Below, one piece after another: positions 32,938-41,842 of a stretch of 64,000 nucleotides of DNA. The stretch is from DASVTR01 sp036382855 (GTDB taxonomy: Bacteria > Acidobacteriota > Blastocatellia > Pyrinomonadales > Pyrinomonadaceae). The stretch is from NCBI GenBank assembly GCA_036382855.1, contig DASVPO010000026.1, positions 74,426 through 138,425 on the forward strand, given 5' to 3'. The position numbers were made by a program, and so were the translations under genes. Position 1 is the first letter of the stretch. Each line of letters begins with the position of its first letter. The notes under the pieces are model-generated. The model was not told where the DNA came from and made no database searches. It saw only the letters and a program-made list of their open reading frames with translations.

Positions 32938-33786
32938 TTAACTGGTCGGCTGCTGTGGAGGTTTGGCCTTTTCTTCGGCTTCCCTGCGCTTCACGTTTAG
33001 TTCGGCCGTCCGTTTCTGCGCCTCGTCGGCTTCCTTGCCAAACTTGGCTGCGTCTTCAGTCTTGCCGTCCATCTCGGCCAGTTTCTTAGCCTCAAGCAGC
33101 AGATTGGTCTTGTAGCCCCATGCTTTCTCGTTATCTGGGTTGAGCTTGATGGCTTCGTTGGCGTTAGCCATGCCGCGCGCTAAGCATTGCTGTGCCTGAG
33201 CGTAGACGGCAGGGTCTTTCGGTTTCTTAAACTGGATAACGGGGCGGCCGTCCTTCGTGACGGTCTCTCTGTTTTCGTTGCTCTCGGTGATGCGGAACGA
33301 GCAGTCCCAATCCTTGCTGGCGAGAAACGTATAAGCCTCAGAACGTTTTTCGGGCTTCACCTGATCGTTGTGTGCGCGGGCTTCAATCCATGAGCGCTGC
33401 TTATCATCCTGATTGATAGCGCCGTAGAGAAAGCCGATAGCATTGAAAGCCTCTTCGTTGTTCTGGTCTCTTTTCAGAACTTCCTCGTAAGCCTTAATCG
33501 CCTTCTCTGCCTTTTCGATATTCTCCGGCGTCGAGATGCCCTGCCGGTACTGCGCGTGAATCGAACGGGCGATAAAGGCGGGCGCGTTTGGCTGCGCTTC
33601 GTCTAATTCGAGGGCGCGGCGCGAGCGGCGTTCCGCTTCGTCAAACTTTCCCGCTTTATAAGCGCGCGCCGCTTCGTTCAACTCATTTTTCGCACGCACT
33701 TTATTAATCGCAGAGCAGCCGGATGTGGCTGCAACGACGAGGCAGACCAGGAACATGAGAGCAAACCTGGCTTGAGAGAGTTTCAT
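32938..33786 (-). CDS. TPR-repeat lipoprotein
   Basis: 282 aa with a lipoprotein signal (FLVCLVVAATSGC). About three to four tetratricopeptide units follow (AARAYKAGKFDEAERRSRRALEL; IKAYEEVLKRDQNNEEAFNAIGFLYG; GMANANEAIKLNPDNEKAWGYKTNLLLEA), then a charged Lys/Glu-rich tail. It is the last gene of the TonB-ExbB-ExbD-ExbD operon. A periplasmic scaffold for that system is a reasonable inference; the function is not known. Confidence 0.8.
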   Translation of the reverse strand: MKLSQARFALMFLVCLVVAATSGCSAINKVRAKNELNEAARAYKAGKFDEAERRSRRALELDEAQPNAPAFIARSIHAQYRQGISTPENIEKAEKAIKAYEEVLKRDQNNEEAFNAIGFLYGAINQDDKQRSWIEARAHNDQVKPEKRSEAYTFLASKDWDCSFRITESNENRETVTKDGRPVIQFKKPKDPAVYAQAQQCLARGMANANEAIKLNPDNEKAWGYKTNLLLEAKKLAEMDGKTEDAAKFGKEADEAQKRTAELNVKRREAEEKAKPPQQPTS

Positions 33787-33875
33787 CGTTAAATGGCTCC
33801 CGGATTCTTGATGTTAAAGAGAACCGAGCGCGGCAACCGCTCAGGCCGTGCCACGCTCACTTGTCCTGCTAAGCT

Positions 33876-34358
33876 TTACTTTTCGAGCTCGTCCAGTTGT
33901 AGTCCGACTGGATTAGCTCCAGCGCCTTTGACGGCGTCAATGACCTTGACGACCTCGCCATACTTGATGCTCTTGGGCGCTTTGATGAAGACGGTCTTCT
34001 CAATCTCGTTAGTACCGAATTTGACAGTCCCCAACCTTTCGCGCTCCTTGAAGGTTTGATTCAAGGTGGCGGCCAGCGCGCCCGTATCATTGACCGAGCC
34101 CATGTCTTTCGTGTTGAGCTGGATTTTGTAATCCGGCAGGATAGCCACTTGCAGCGTCAGGTTATTAGCCACGTCCGGCGGCGGCTGATTCGGGTCAGGC
34201 GGCGTCGGAGCCAGCGCCTTGAAACGGCTCGGCTTGAGTGGCGTGACCACCATGAAGATAATCAGCAGCACCAGCAAAACGTCAATCAGCGGCGTGACGT
34301 TGATATAAGGAACAGCTTTCGGAGCAGCGCTCTTATTACTCCCACCACTCATACCCAT
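33876..34358 (-). CDS. ExbD/TolR family protein 2
   Basis: 160 aa. The N-terminus is cytoplasmic, followed by one membrane segment carrying the conserved Asp (INVTPLIDVLLVLLIIFMVVTP) that relays proton flow, and a periplasmic domain. The PTPPDPNQPPPDV linker is proline-rich. It is one of two ExbD proteins in this operon; heteromeric ExbD pairs are common in Acidobacteriota, Bacteroidota and Myxococcota. Confidence 0.9.
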   Translation of the reverse strand: MGMSGGSNKSAAPKAVPYINVTPLIDVLLVLLIIFMVVTPLKPSRFKALAPTPPDPNQPPPDVANNLTLQVAILPDYKIQLNTKDMGSVNDTGALAATLNQTFKERERLGTVKFGTNEIEKTVFIKAPKSIKYGEVVKVIDAVKGAGANPVGLQLDELEK

Positions 34359-34446
34359 AACTCAAAACTCCTTTGACGAAAAGAACCAGCTTGCTCAGGC
34401 ACAAAAGGCTCGACCTTTGTGCGCCCGCCCGGAACTGCGGCGCGAA

Positions 34447-34920
34447 TTAACTGCCTCCGCCCTTCTTCTTCTTATCCGCAACCAGACCAATCTGCGTCAC
34501 GTCCTGCTGGCGTATGAGGTCAATGACGCCGACCACCTGCCCGTAGCTGACGCCGATTCCGCTCTTGACATAGACGATCTGCTCTTCGGGCGACTTCTTC
34601 TCTATCATCTTCTTGATGTCTGCGCCGAGAGTTCTCTTCTGCGGATCGTTGTCGTCGGCAATGTCCCTGATGAGGTATCTATTCTTACCTAGATAGAACT
34701 CACCGTCGTTTGGAACAGAGACTACGGCCGAAGTCTCCTTGATGATGGCCGGGTCAACCTCCGGCGCATTCAGGTTCTTCGGCAAATCCACGGAGATGCC
34801 CTGTTGCAGGTTCGGTGTGACCAGCATAAAGATAATCAGGAGCACCAGCATGATGTCCACCATCGGTGTGACATTGATTTCGGAGTTAAGGCCGCCGCCG
34901 CCGCCAGATGACATTCCCAT
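34447..34920 (-). CDS. ExbD/TolR family protein 1
   Basis: 157 aa from an ATG at 34920, preceded by AAGGAGATG; the frame opens at 34950 without a better site. It has a Gly-rich start, then the membrane helix with the functional Asp (INVTPMVDIMLVLLIIFMLVTP) and a periplasmic domain ending in a Lys/Gly tail. Its partners are the ExbB-like protein upstream and the second ExbD downstream. Confidence 0.9.
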   Translation of the reverse strand: MGMSSGGGGGLNSEINVTPMVDIMLVLLIIFMLVTPNLQQGISVDLPKNLNAPEVDPAIIKETSAVVSVPNDGEFYLGKNRYLIRDIADDNDPQKRTLGADIKKMIEKKSPEEQIVYVKSGIGVSYGQVVGVIDLIRQQDVTQIGLVADKKKKGGGS

Positions 34921-35037
34921 AACTACATCTCCTTGCAATCGCAGACGCAAGCCACTAGAGAGAGAGGGGTTCGCGTGATTCGGCCCGCGCGGGCTGAATC
35001 ACGCGGCGCACCCGCAATCTGCCCGTGACCATTCTGC

Positions 35038-35844
35038 TTAGGACTTCAGTTGCCGTGTCCGGCTCTTCAGGAAGTAGTCAATCAGTTCCGAAGCCGAGTT
35101 GTCCATCTCGACGACGAAGCCATCAACCTTGCCCGTAAAATAATTGAACAGCCAGACGGCGGGCACTGCCACCACCAGACCGAGAGCCGTCGTAATCAGC
35201 GCTTCCGAGATACCGCCTGCGACCGCAGCGATACCGGCTGATTCGGCGTTCTTCATGTTCTGGAAGGCGTGCAGAATGCCGTACACCGTTCCGAAGAGAC
35301 CGACGAACGGAGCCGTCGAGCCGATGGTGGCAAGGCCGGAGAGGCCGCGCCGGAATTCCGCCGTTTTAATCGCGATGGCGCGTTGCAGAGCACGCTTGCT
35401 GGCTTCAATCTCGTCGCCGGAAATCTCCTCCGATTGCTCGTGCGCTCGAAACTCCTGAAGGCCGGAGTTGACGACCATCGCCAGATGCGATTTGCGATGC
35501 TTGTCGCTGATGTTGATGGCCTCTTCGATGCGCTCGTTCTTCAAAGCCTGTGCGACGCGCGGCGCAAACTCACGCGACTGCTGCTTGGCCGCACGATAGG
35601 TGAGAAAGCGCTCGACCATAATCGCGATGGAATAGACCGACATGATGAGCAGGATGGCGACCACGCTCAAGGCGACGGCGTCCAACTGCTTGAAGATTTC
35701 CACCATCGAGAACTTCGGCACTTCGCCGCCACCGCCACCGGCGGGAGCAGGGCTGGCCGCAGGCGCTTCCTGTAACAAGAACATCAGAAAGCCAAACGCT
35801 TTCGTTCCGAGAAAAGTTAGAATGGTCACGGTAAACCCCTCCAA
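35038..35844 (-). CDS. MotA/TolQ/ExbB proton channel family protein
   Basis: 268 aa. A hydrophobic N-terminus with an Ala/Pro/Gly linker precedes three membrane helices: about 55-80, and two within 165-245 (GLATIGSTAPFVGLFGTVYGIL; GISEALITTALGLVVAVPAVWLF). These are the family signature. It forms the proton channel with the ExbD proteins and energises the TonB encoded just upstream. The long cytoplasmic loop (about 90-160) is normal for ExbB. Confidence 0.92.
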   Translation of the reverse strand: MEGFTVTILTFLGTKAFGFLMFLLQEAPAASPAPAGGGGGEVPKFSMVEIFKQLDAVALSVVAILLIMSVYSIAIMVERFLTYRAAKQQSREFAPRVAQALKNERIEEAINISDKHRKSHLAMVVNSGLQEFRAHEQSEEISGDEIEASKRALQRAIAIKTAEFRRGLSGLATIGSTAPFVGLFGTVYGILHAFQNMKNAESAGIAAVAGGISEALITTALGLVVAVPAVWLFNYFTGKVDGFVVEMDNSASELIDYFLKSRTRQLKS

Positions 35845-35947
35845 AGGTTTTTAAGACATTAATGGCCGGGAGAGAGACGGGCGCGAGGCCGGAAGCTCCT
35901 GCCCTCGTCTGGGCGTGACGGCCGGACTCGCGCTGCTCACTTACATG

Positions 35948-36760
35948 TTACTGGACAAAGTTATAACTGATTGTGCCGGTGACTTTCACGGGCTGGCCTG
36001 AAAGCTGAGTCGGCGAGAAGCGTGCCCCGTAGGCCGCCTGCACGGCTGCCGCTTGTAAGAGCGGGTGGCCCGAAACGGCGCGCGCCGAAATCACCTTGCC
36101 CGATTCATCAATCGTCACCTGCACGACCACCGTGCCAGCAGCGCGCGCGCTTCTGGCGATGGCCGGATAGGGCGGCTTCGGCAGACTGATGGCCTTGCCG
36201 TTCAAGACACCGCCTGAGATAGGCGCTCTCGGTGGCGGCTTCGGAGTCGGCGTCGGCTTGGGCGTCTCGGGCGGAGGAGGCGGAGGCTCTTCCGATATTG
36301 GCGCAGGCCCCGTCGAAGGCCCACCCGGCCCTTTGGCATTCGGGTCGCCGAATGGCGTTCCGCCACCGGGCGGGACGAAATCTTCCTTGCCTTTTTGTGC
36401 GCCTCGAATCGGCGGAGACTGTCCCTTGGCGCTGGTATTGATTTCCGTCGGAGGCTTCGTCATCGTCGTATCAACGAATTCCCTGACGGTCGCCACCTGC
36501 CGTTCCTGGCTGACCTTCGCGGCCTCCGGCGGCTTATCTTCCTTCTGTTGCGGTCTCTCCTGCTGTTGCACGGGAATGGGCGCAACGAGCGTCGTCAATT
36601 CAAGGGCCTCACTATCAATCTTTGCGACCGTGTACCAGATGCTGGCGATGGCCGCCAACGCAATCAAGACCGCGTAGATTAAGAGTGTGCCGAGAATAAA
36701 AGAGCCTTTTCGCGCAAAATCTTCTTTGTGCGAGCCGGACTCGACCATGTTCTCGAACAT
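35948..36760 (-). CDS. tonB: TonB family energy transducer
   Basis: 270 aa. One N-terminal membrane helix (GTLLIYAVLIALAAIASIWYTV, about 24-45) precedes a proline-rich periplasmic stretch (about 120-175, EEPPPPPPETPKPTPTPKPP). The C-terminal TonB domain is at 190-270 (YPAIARSARAAGTVVVQVTI, SGHPLLQAAAVQAAYGARF). It transmits energy to outer-membrane receptors. It is first gene of the operon with exbB and two exbD genes. A cassette gene at 57741-58283 encodes a similar C-terminal domain. Confidence 0.92.
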   Translation of the reverse strand: MFENMVESGSHKEDFARKGSFILGTLLIYAVLIALAAIASIWYTVAKIDSEALELTTLVAPIPVQQQERPQQKEDKPPEAAKVSQERQVATVREFVDTTMTKPPTEINTSAKGQSPPIRGAQKGKEDFVPPGGGTPFGDPNAKGPGGPSTGPAPISEEPPPPPPETPKPTPTPKPPPRAPISGGVLNGKAISLPKPPYPAIARSARAAGTVVVQVTIDESGKVISARAVSGHPLLQAAAVQAAYGARFSPTQLSGQPVKVTGTISYNFVQ

Positions 36761-36896
36761 TTTGTTTAGTCCTCCCTATTCCGGTGCCAAAAGGATCAGG
36801 GGTGCGAAAAATAAGAGCCTTAATCTTGTTTTACAAACGCTCGACCGTAGAGGTCGGCTGCGCCCGCTTAAGTCTTAAATGAAGTGGAGGGGAAAC

Positions 36897-37009
36897 AGCG
36901 GTGGCGCGGCATCAACAGGTGATGGCCGTTGTAGTTGAATCATCAGACCGCTGTGCGAGATTGAACACAGAAGACCGGCCATTTCAACATAGACCACCGC
37001 GCCACCGCT
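36897..37009. repeat. Branched inverted repeat in the 364-bp gap between secF and tonB
   Basis: The outer arms are a perfect 13-bp match (AGCGGTGGCGCGG 36897-36909; complement 36997-37009). Inside, ATGGCC (36922-36927) can pair with GGCCAT (36977-36982), and GTTGAA with TTCAAC. It lies past the secF stop on the minus strand. The rest of 36761-37124 holds no gene. Confidence 0.7.
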
Positions 37010-37124
37010 CCGCTTTTCGTGCTAAAGCGCGGGCGCGATTCCTAGCTTATTTAATTGGCCAGCAACGCGCGCAGTCTATGCCGCAACGCATAGGAAAGTC
37101 AAGAGCAAAAATAAGTTTTACGAA

Positions 37125-38324
37125 TTAAGACCGGGCTACTCCCTGCGGCTCTTTGAGGCTTCCACCGGCGGCGGCGCGGCGTGCTCTCGCCTGCCTGCCC
37201 GTCGCGGGCGCGCCGCTCTCTCTGGCCGAGAGCGAACGCGATTTTGAAGCGTCAAGGCGCTGCTGCCACCAGACCATAATCGGGCTGGCGATAGCGATGG
37301 TCGAGTAAGTCCCGGTGACGATGCCGATCAGCAATGCCAGCGAGAAGCCGCGCAACACCTCGCCGCCGAAGAGCACCATGGCGAAGACGGAGAAAAAGAC
37401 CAGCCCGGCAGTGATAATCGTGCGCGAAAGGGTCTGGTTGATGGCTTCGTTTGTGATGTTGTAGAGAGTTTCGCGCCGGCGCAGGCGCAGGTTCTCGCGC
37501 ACGCGGTCGAAGGTGACAATCGTATCGTTGACGGAGAAGCCGACGAGCGTCAGGAGCGCCGCGACCACCGTCAGGCTAATCTCCCATTGAAAGAGCGAGA
37601 AGAAGCCGAGGGTGACGAGCACGTCGTGGAAAACCGTCAGGACGGCGGCTGCGCCATAGGTCCACTCAAAGCGGAAGGCTATGTAGAGCAGCATGCCGAC
37701 GAGCGCCAGCAACGTGACGGCGATGGCCTGATTGCGCAACTGCCGACCCGCAATAGGGCCGACCGCTTCGGTCTGTTCAATCTTGTAGGCAGTGCCTTCG
37801 GGGCCAAAAGTGCTGAGCGCCTCTTTGACCTTCGCGCCGCCCGGGTCAACTTCGGCCTGAATGGCCTTGCCCGTGTTGGGGTCAGTCTGCTGCTGTGTTC
37901 CGGCGGCTGGAGTCTGGCCCGGCTGCGGTTGTTGTCCTTCCGGCGTTGGTGTCTGTGTGGCTTGAGCGCCGGGTGTTTCTGTTTTTGCTGGCGCTGCTAC
38001 AGGAGCAGCACCGCTTCCCTGCTGCGCGACTTTAATCAGCACCACATCTGGCTTGTCCGTCGGCTGCACGACGGAATCGCCGATGCCTGCGTTGCTGAGA
38101 GCCGAGCGGATGGCGTCGTCGGCCGGACGCGGCGTAAACCTGACGGTGACGACCGTGCCGCCTTTGAAATCAACGCCGCTATTAAAGGCTTCCGTCCCGC
38201 CGGGCACGAGTTGGCGAATGGCCGCCGAAGCGAGTCCGCCCAACAGGAGCAGGGCCGAGATAATCAGGAAGAGCCGACGCTTGCCGAGCCAGTCGTAATT
38301 AACGTGTTTGAAAAGTTGAATCAT
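37125..38324 (-). CDS. secF: Protein translocase subunit SecF
   Basis: 399 aa with six membrane helices. It has the first-helix region NYDWLGKRRLFLIIS, the GVDFKGGTVVTV element and VGFSVNDTIVTFDRVREN with the family's conserved residues. Between about residues 100 and 165 there is a low-complexity insertion rich in Pro, Gln, Thr and Ala (PAKTETPGAQATQTPTPEGQ and onward) inside the periplasmic P1 domain, which accounts for the length above the usual ~310. Partner of SecD in proton-driven late translocation. Confidence 0.93.
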   Translation of the reverse strand: MIQLFKHVNYDWLGKRRLFLIISALLLLGGLASAAIRQLVPGGTEAFNSGVDFKGGTVVTVRFTPRPADDAIRSALSNAGIGDSVVQPTDKPDVVLIKVAQQGSGAAPVAAPAKTETPGAQATQTPTPEGQQPQPGQTPAAGTQQQTDPNTGKAIQAEVDPGGAKVKEALSTFGPEGTAYKIEQTEAVGPIAGRQLRNQAIAVTLLALVGMLLYIAFRFEWTYGAAAVLTVFHDVLVTLGFFSLFQWEISLTVVAALLTLVGFSVNDTIVTFDRVRENLRLRRRETLYNITNEAINQTLSRTIITAGLVFFSVFAMVLFGGEVLRGFSLALLIGIVTGTYSTIAIASPIMVWWQQRLDASKSRSLSARESGAPATGRQARARRAAAGGSLKEPQGVARS

Positions 38325-38335
38325 AACGGTAATAA

Positions 38336-38405
38336 AGTGATGAGTGATGAGTAATGTGTGATGAGCGAGAAGCTATTTTTGACGCGTCACTCATTACTCA
38401 TCACT
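38336..38405. repeat. Hairpin between secD and secF, GTGATGAGT-type
   Basis: Arms 38336-38368 (AGTGATGAGTGATGAG, TAATGTGTGATGAGCG) and 38383-38405 (CGCGTCACTCATTACTCATC). It fills most of the secD-secF gap within the operon. Confidence 0.8.
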
Positions 38406-38409
38406 GTAG

Positions 38410-40143
38410 TTAAATGCTAAGCGACTCCGCCCTGTGTCCTTTCCGGCTGAGCACCCACATGAAGATGGTGCGCGAAACGTAGACGGCTGAAAATAGATTG
38501 GCGAGCAGGCCGAGCACGAGTGTGACGGCGAAGCCGCGAATCGGGCCTGTGCCGAAGACGAACAGGAAGAGCGCAGAGACGATTGTCGTTACGTGTGTGT
38601 CAATGACGGTAACGAAGGCGCGCGCAAACCCTTGCTCGACGGCAGACCAGATTGTTTTTCCTGTCTCCATCTCCTCGCGTATACGCTCGAAGATGAGCAC
38701 GTTTGTGTCTACGGTCATGCCGATTGAGAGAATCAATCCGGCGATGCCGGGCAGGGTCAGCGTGCCCTTGAAGATGACGAGCGCCGCGACCGTCAAAATC
38801 ATATTGAGCAGGAGTGCGATGACGGCGTTGACGCCGGAGCCGCGATAGTAGAAGACCATGAAGAGGATGACGAGAATCAGGCCGACGATTGAGGCCGTCA
38901 CACCTGCTTTAATCGAGTCAGCGCCGAGGCTTGGGCCAACCGTTCGCTCTTCCTGATATTCGATGGGCGCGGGCAGCGCGCCGGAGCGCAGCGTCAGCGA
39001 TAGATCTTCCGCCGATTGCTTCGTGAAATTCCCTGTGATTTGTCCCGAATCGTCAATCCGCGACTGTATATAAGCGATGCTCTTGACTTCGCCGTTGAGC
39101 AGAACGCCCATCTGCGCGTTGATATTACTGCTCGTCCACGTACCAAACTTGGTCGCGCCGCTGGGCTTTAATTGAAAGTTAATCTCGTAGGCGTCGCCCG
39201 CGGCTGTGACAGGGACGGCTTGCGAGTCGCGCAGTTCGCTGCCCTCTATCACAGGCGGCATTTCGACGATGACATACTTCTTCGGCTTCGGAGCGTTCAG
39301 GTCTGCGGCCGTCTCTGCCGACGCGGCGGCGGTCGGCTCGTCGCGTTCGGCGTAGGGAACGATTTGCAGCCGGGGCGAAGTTGCATTGCTGCCGAGAGCG
39401 GTGCGGGCCTCGTCTTCCGTGTTGAAGGGCGTGATGGGCACGCGCGTATTGAGAGGCTGCGTCGGGAAGGGGTCGCTCGGATCAACAACGCGCACAAGCT
39501 GTAGCTTCGACTCTGCGACGAGCAGATCTTTGACGCGCTTAGGGTCTTGAATGCCGGGCATTTGCAGGAGAATCTGGTGCGTGTTCTGCGCGCCGTGGCG
39601 CTGCAAGGTAGGCTCTGCGACGCCGACGGCGTTAATACGGCTGTCAATAATCTTCATCGCGCCTTCGGTCGCCTGCTCGGCCAGGATAGTTTGCGCGGGC
39701 TTGGTCAGGCTCCATGAGACGACGTTGCCGTTAACGGACGGTACCCATTCTTCCGTGCTGAAGCGCTCGTTGACTTTATCGCGAACCTCGTTGACCTTCG
39801 CAGGGTCAAGAACTTCGAGCGAGAAAGTGTAGTTGCCGTTGGCAGCCTGTACAGGCAGATCCTTGACGGGCAGGCCAGCTTCCGTCGCAGCCTTGAGGGC
39901 GACCGAAGAGTTGTTCTGCGTCAGCGTCTTGAAAAACTCGTCCGTCTTGACGCGCATGACGAGGTGCGAGCCGCCTTTGAGGTCGAGTCCGAGCCGTATG
40001 TTCTCGGAGAGCGAGTGCTTGATGCCCGTCCACGTGAAATCCGCGAAGCGCGGACGACGATGCGGCCCGATGACGACGTAAAGGCCGATGAGCGTGACGA
40101 TGGTGATGACGATAATGCGTTGGAGCAGGTTCTTTTTCTTCAT
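38410..40143 (-). CDS. secD: Protein translocase subunit SecD
   Basis: 577 aa with a first membrane helix (IIVITIVTLIGLYVVIG), the conserved LGLDLKGGSHLVMRV, a large periplasmic P1 domain and five C-terminal helices (LPGIAGLILSIGMTVDTNVLIFERIREE). Complete. Forms SecDF-YajC with its neighbours, in the conserved order tgt-yajC-secD-secF. Confidence 0.96.
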   Translation of the reverse strand: MKKKNLLQRIIVITIVTLIGLYVVIGPHRRPRFADFTWTGIKHSLSENIRLGLDLKGGSHLVMRVKTDEFFKTLTQNNSSVALKAATEAGLPVKDLPVQAANGNYTFSLEVLDPAKVNEVRDKVNERFSTEEWVPSVNGNVVSWSLTKPAQTILAEQATEGAMKIIDSRINAVGVAEPTLQRHGAQNTHQILLQMPGIQDPKRVKDLLVAESKLQLVRVVDPSDPFPTQPLNTRVPITPFNTEDEARTALGSNATSPRLQIVPYAERDEPTAAASAETAADLNAPKPKKYVIVEMPPVIEGSELRDSQAVPVTAAGDAYEINFQLKPSGATKFGTWTSSNINAQMGVLLNGEVKSIAYIQSRIDDSGQITGNFTKQSAEDLSLTLRSGALPAPIEYQEERTVGPSLGADSIKAGVTASIVGLILVILFMVFYYRGSGVNAVIALLLNMILTVAALVIFKGTLTLPGIAGLILSIGMTVDTNVLIFERIREEMETGKTIWSAVEQGFARAFVTVIDTHVTTIVSALFLFVFGTGPIRGFAVTLVLGLLANLFSAVYVSRTIFMWVLSRKGHRAESLSI

Positions 40144-40209
40144 ACAAAATAAGGCCGCAGAGCGCGGCCCGCGCTTGATGTGCGGGCACGACCCCGGCAG
40201 GCTGTAGGC

Positions 40210-40527
40210 TTATTTCTTCTCTTCTTCCGCTTCGAGGCCGGCGACCGCCGTGCGCGCGACTTCCAGCATAGACTTGTCGGCGCTGCGAATGACGAGACTC
40301 GTATCACGGACGGCCGTGACCGTGCCGATGATGCCGCCGGTGGTAATGATGCGGTCGCCCGCCTTCAGGTTTGCGATGGTTTCCTGAAGGGCACGCTGGC
40401 GCTTGCGTTGCGGCATGATAATCAGCACGTAGAAGACGCCGAAGATTAACACCCAGGGCAGCATCGCGACTAGAAAACCGCCGCCGCCGGGACCACCCTG
40501 TAGGAAGAAGATGAAGAATGTTGTCAT
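40210..40527 (-). CDS. yajC: Preprotein translocase subunit YajC
   Basis: 105 aa with one N-terminal membrane helix (FLVAMLPWVLIFGVFYVLIIMPQRKRQRA), followed by the YajC core LKAGDRIITTGGIIGTVTAVRDTSLVIR. Accessory subunit of SecDF. In the tgt-yajC-secDF operon. Confidence 0.95.
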   Translation of the reverse strand: MTTFFIFFLQGGPGGGGFLVAMLPWVLIFGVFYVLIIMPQRKRQRALQETIANLKAGDRIITTGGIIGTVTAVRDTSLVIRSADKSMLEVARTAVAGLEAEEEKK

Positions 40528-40535
40528 TATTATAA

Positions 40536-40603
40536 AGTCGGAGTCTGGAATGTGGAGTCCGCAAGCCCGGCTGCCGGACTTTAGACTCCAGACTCCAGAC
40601 TCT
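40536..40603. repeat. Hairpin between yajC and tgt, GGAGTCTGGA-type
   Basis: Arms 40536-40561 (AGTCGGAGTCTGGAATGTGG) and 40575-40603 (CGGACTTTAGACTCCAGACT) pair. The right arm overlaps the last codons of tgt (stop at 40581). Confidence 0.75.
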
Positions 40604-41789
40604 CTAGAAACTCTCGCCGGAATCGCGTGAAATCACCAGACCGAATAGCTTGCCTCACACGCCGCATGGTGTCAAGGAAGAAGGCGAGGTTGTGATGCGT
40701 GAGCAGGATGCTGGCGAGCATTTCACCTGTGGCGTAGAGATGGCGCAGGTAGGCGCGCGAATGACGGCGACAGACAGAGCAGGTGCAGTTTTCGTCGAGC
40801 GGGCGCGTGTCGCGTGTCCAGCGTGCGTTTTTGATGTTGAGTTTGCCTCTGGAAGTGAAAGCCTGACCTGTGCGCCCGTTGCGCGTGGGCAGTACGCAGT
40901 CGAACATGTCAACGCCGCGCGCGACACACTCCACCAAATCCTCCGGCGTCCCGACTCCCATCAGATAACGCGGACAAACGGCGGGCATGGAGGGTGCGAG
41001 CGCGGCGACCACTCCGTACATCACGCTCTTCTTTTCACCGACGCTTAAGCCGCCGATGGCGTAACCGTCAAAACCGATCTCGACTGTTCGTTCGAGGCTT
41101 TCGCGGCGCAAGTCTTGATGCGAAGCGCCCTGAACGATGCCGAAGAGCGCCTGCCGCCCGCTCAAACGAGCATCAGCCGCACTCTCAACTTCGTTATTAA
41201 CATCAACGCTGGCGCGTCCTGTGTCCATGCCTCCGGCCTGCAACGCGTCGAAGCGACGGCGCGAGCGAGCGGCCCAGCGCGCCGTCAGTTCCATACTCCT
41301 GCGCGCTTCATCAACGGTCGCCTCTCCCGGCGCACACTCGTCAAAGGCCATCACAATATCGGAGCCGAGCGCTGCCTGCACTTCCATGGAGACTTCGGGC
41401 GAGAGAAAACGCAGGCTTCCGTCAACGTGTGAGCGAAACTCCGTTCCCTCCTCCGAAATCCTGCGCAGCGCGCCGAGACTCCAGACCTGAAAGCCGCCGG
41501 AATCCGTCAGCAAGACTCTGTTCCAGCCAATGAAACGATGAAGGCCGCCGCAGTCTCTAATGGTTTCAGCGCCGGGACGCAGCCAGAGATGATATGTGTT
41601 GCCGAGAATAATACGCGCGTCGAGTTCCGTGGATTCGAGGGCTTCAAAGCGTGTGCCCTTGACCGTGCCGAGCGTGCCGACGGGCATGAAGACGGGAGTC
41701 TCGATAACGCCACGGCGAGTCTGCAACAAACCGGCACGCGCTTCGCCGTCGCGTGACAGAACCTCAAAACTGATTGCTTTTTTATACAT
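40581..41789 (-). CDS. tgt: tRNA-guanine transglycosylase (queuine/preQ1)
   Basis: 402-aa enzyme that exchanges G34 for preQ1 in GU(N) tRNAs. It has GNTYHLWLRPG, the catalytic Asp region LLTDSGGFQVWSLG, the nucleophile in DMFDCVLPTRNGR, and a zinc site CTCSVC with a later His (LLTHHN). Between the two halves (before ALFGIVQG) there is an insertion of roughly 20 residues (MDTGRASVDVNNEVESAADA). The final codons reach into a hairpin repeat. Confidence 0.95.
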   Translation of the reverse strand: MYKKAISFEVLSRDGEARAGLLQTRRGVIETPVFMPVGTLGTVKGTRFEALESTELDARIILGNTYHLWLRPGAETIRDCGGLHRFIGWNRVLLTDSGGFQVWSLGALRRISEEGTEFRSHVDGSLRFLSPEVSMEVQAALGSDIVMAFDECAPGEATVDEARRSMELTARWAARSRRRFDALQAGGMDTGRASVDVNNEVESAADARLSGRQALFGIVQGASHQDLRRESLERTVEIGFDGYAIGGLSVGEKKSVMYGVVAALAPSMPAVCPRYLMGVGTPEDLVECVARGVDMFDCVLPTRNGRTGQAFTSRGKLNIKNARWTRDTRPLDENCTCSVCRRHSRAYLRHLYATGEMLASILLTHHNLAFFLDTMRRVRQAIRSGDFTRFRREFLESLESGV

Positions 41790-41842
41790 AGGCGCAGTGC
41801 TGCCTGTAAGGAGTAAAGATAAAGGCAGTCCGGCCTCAACTA

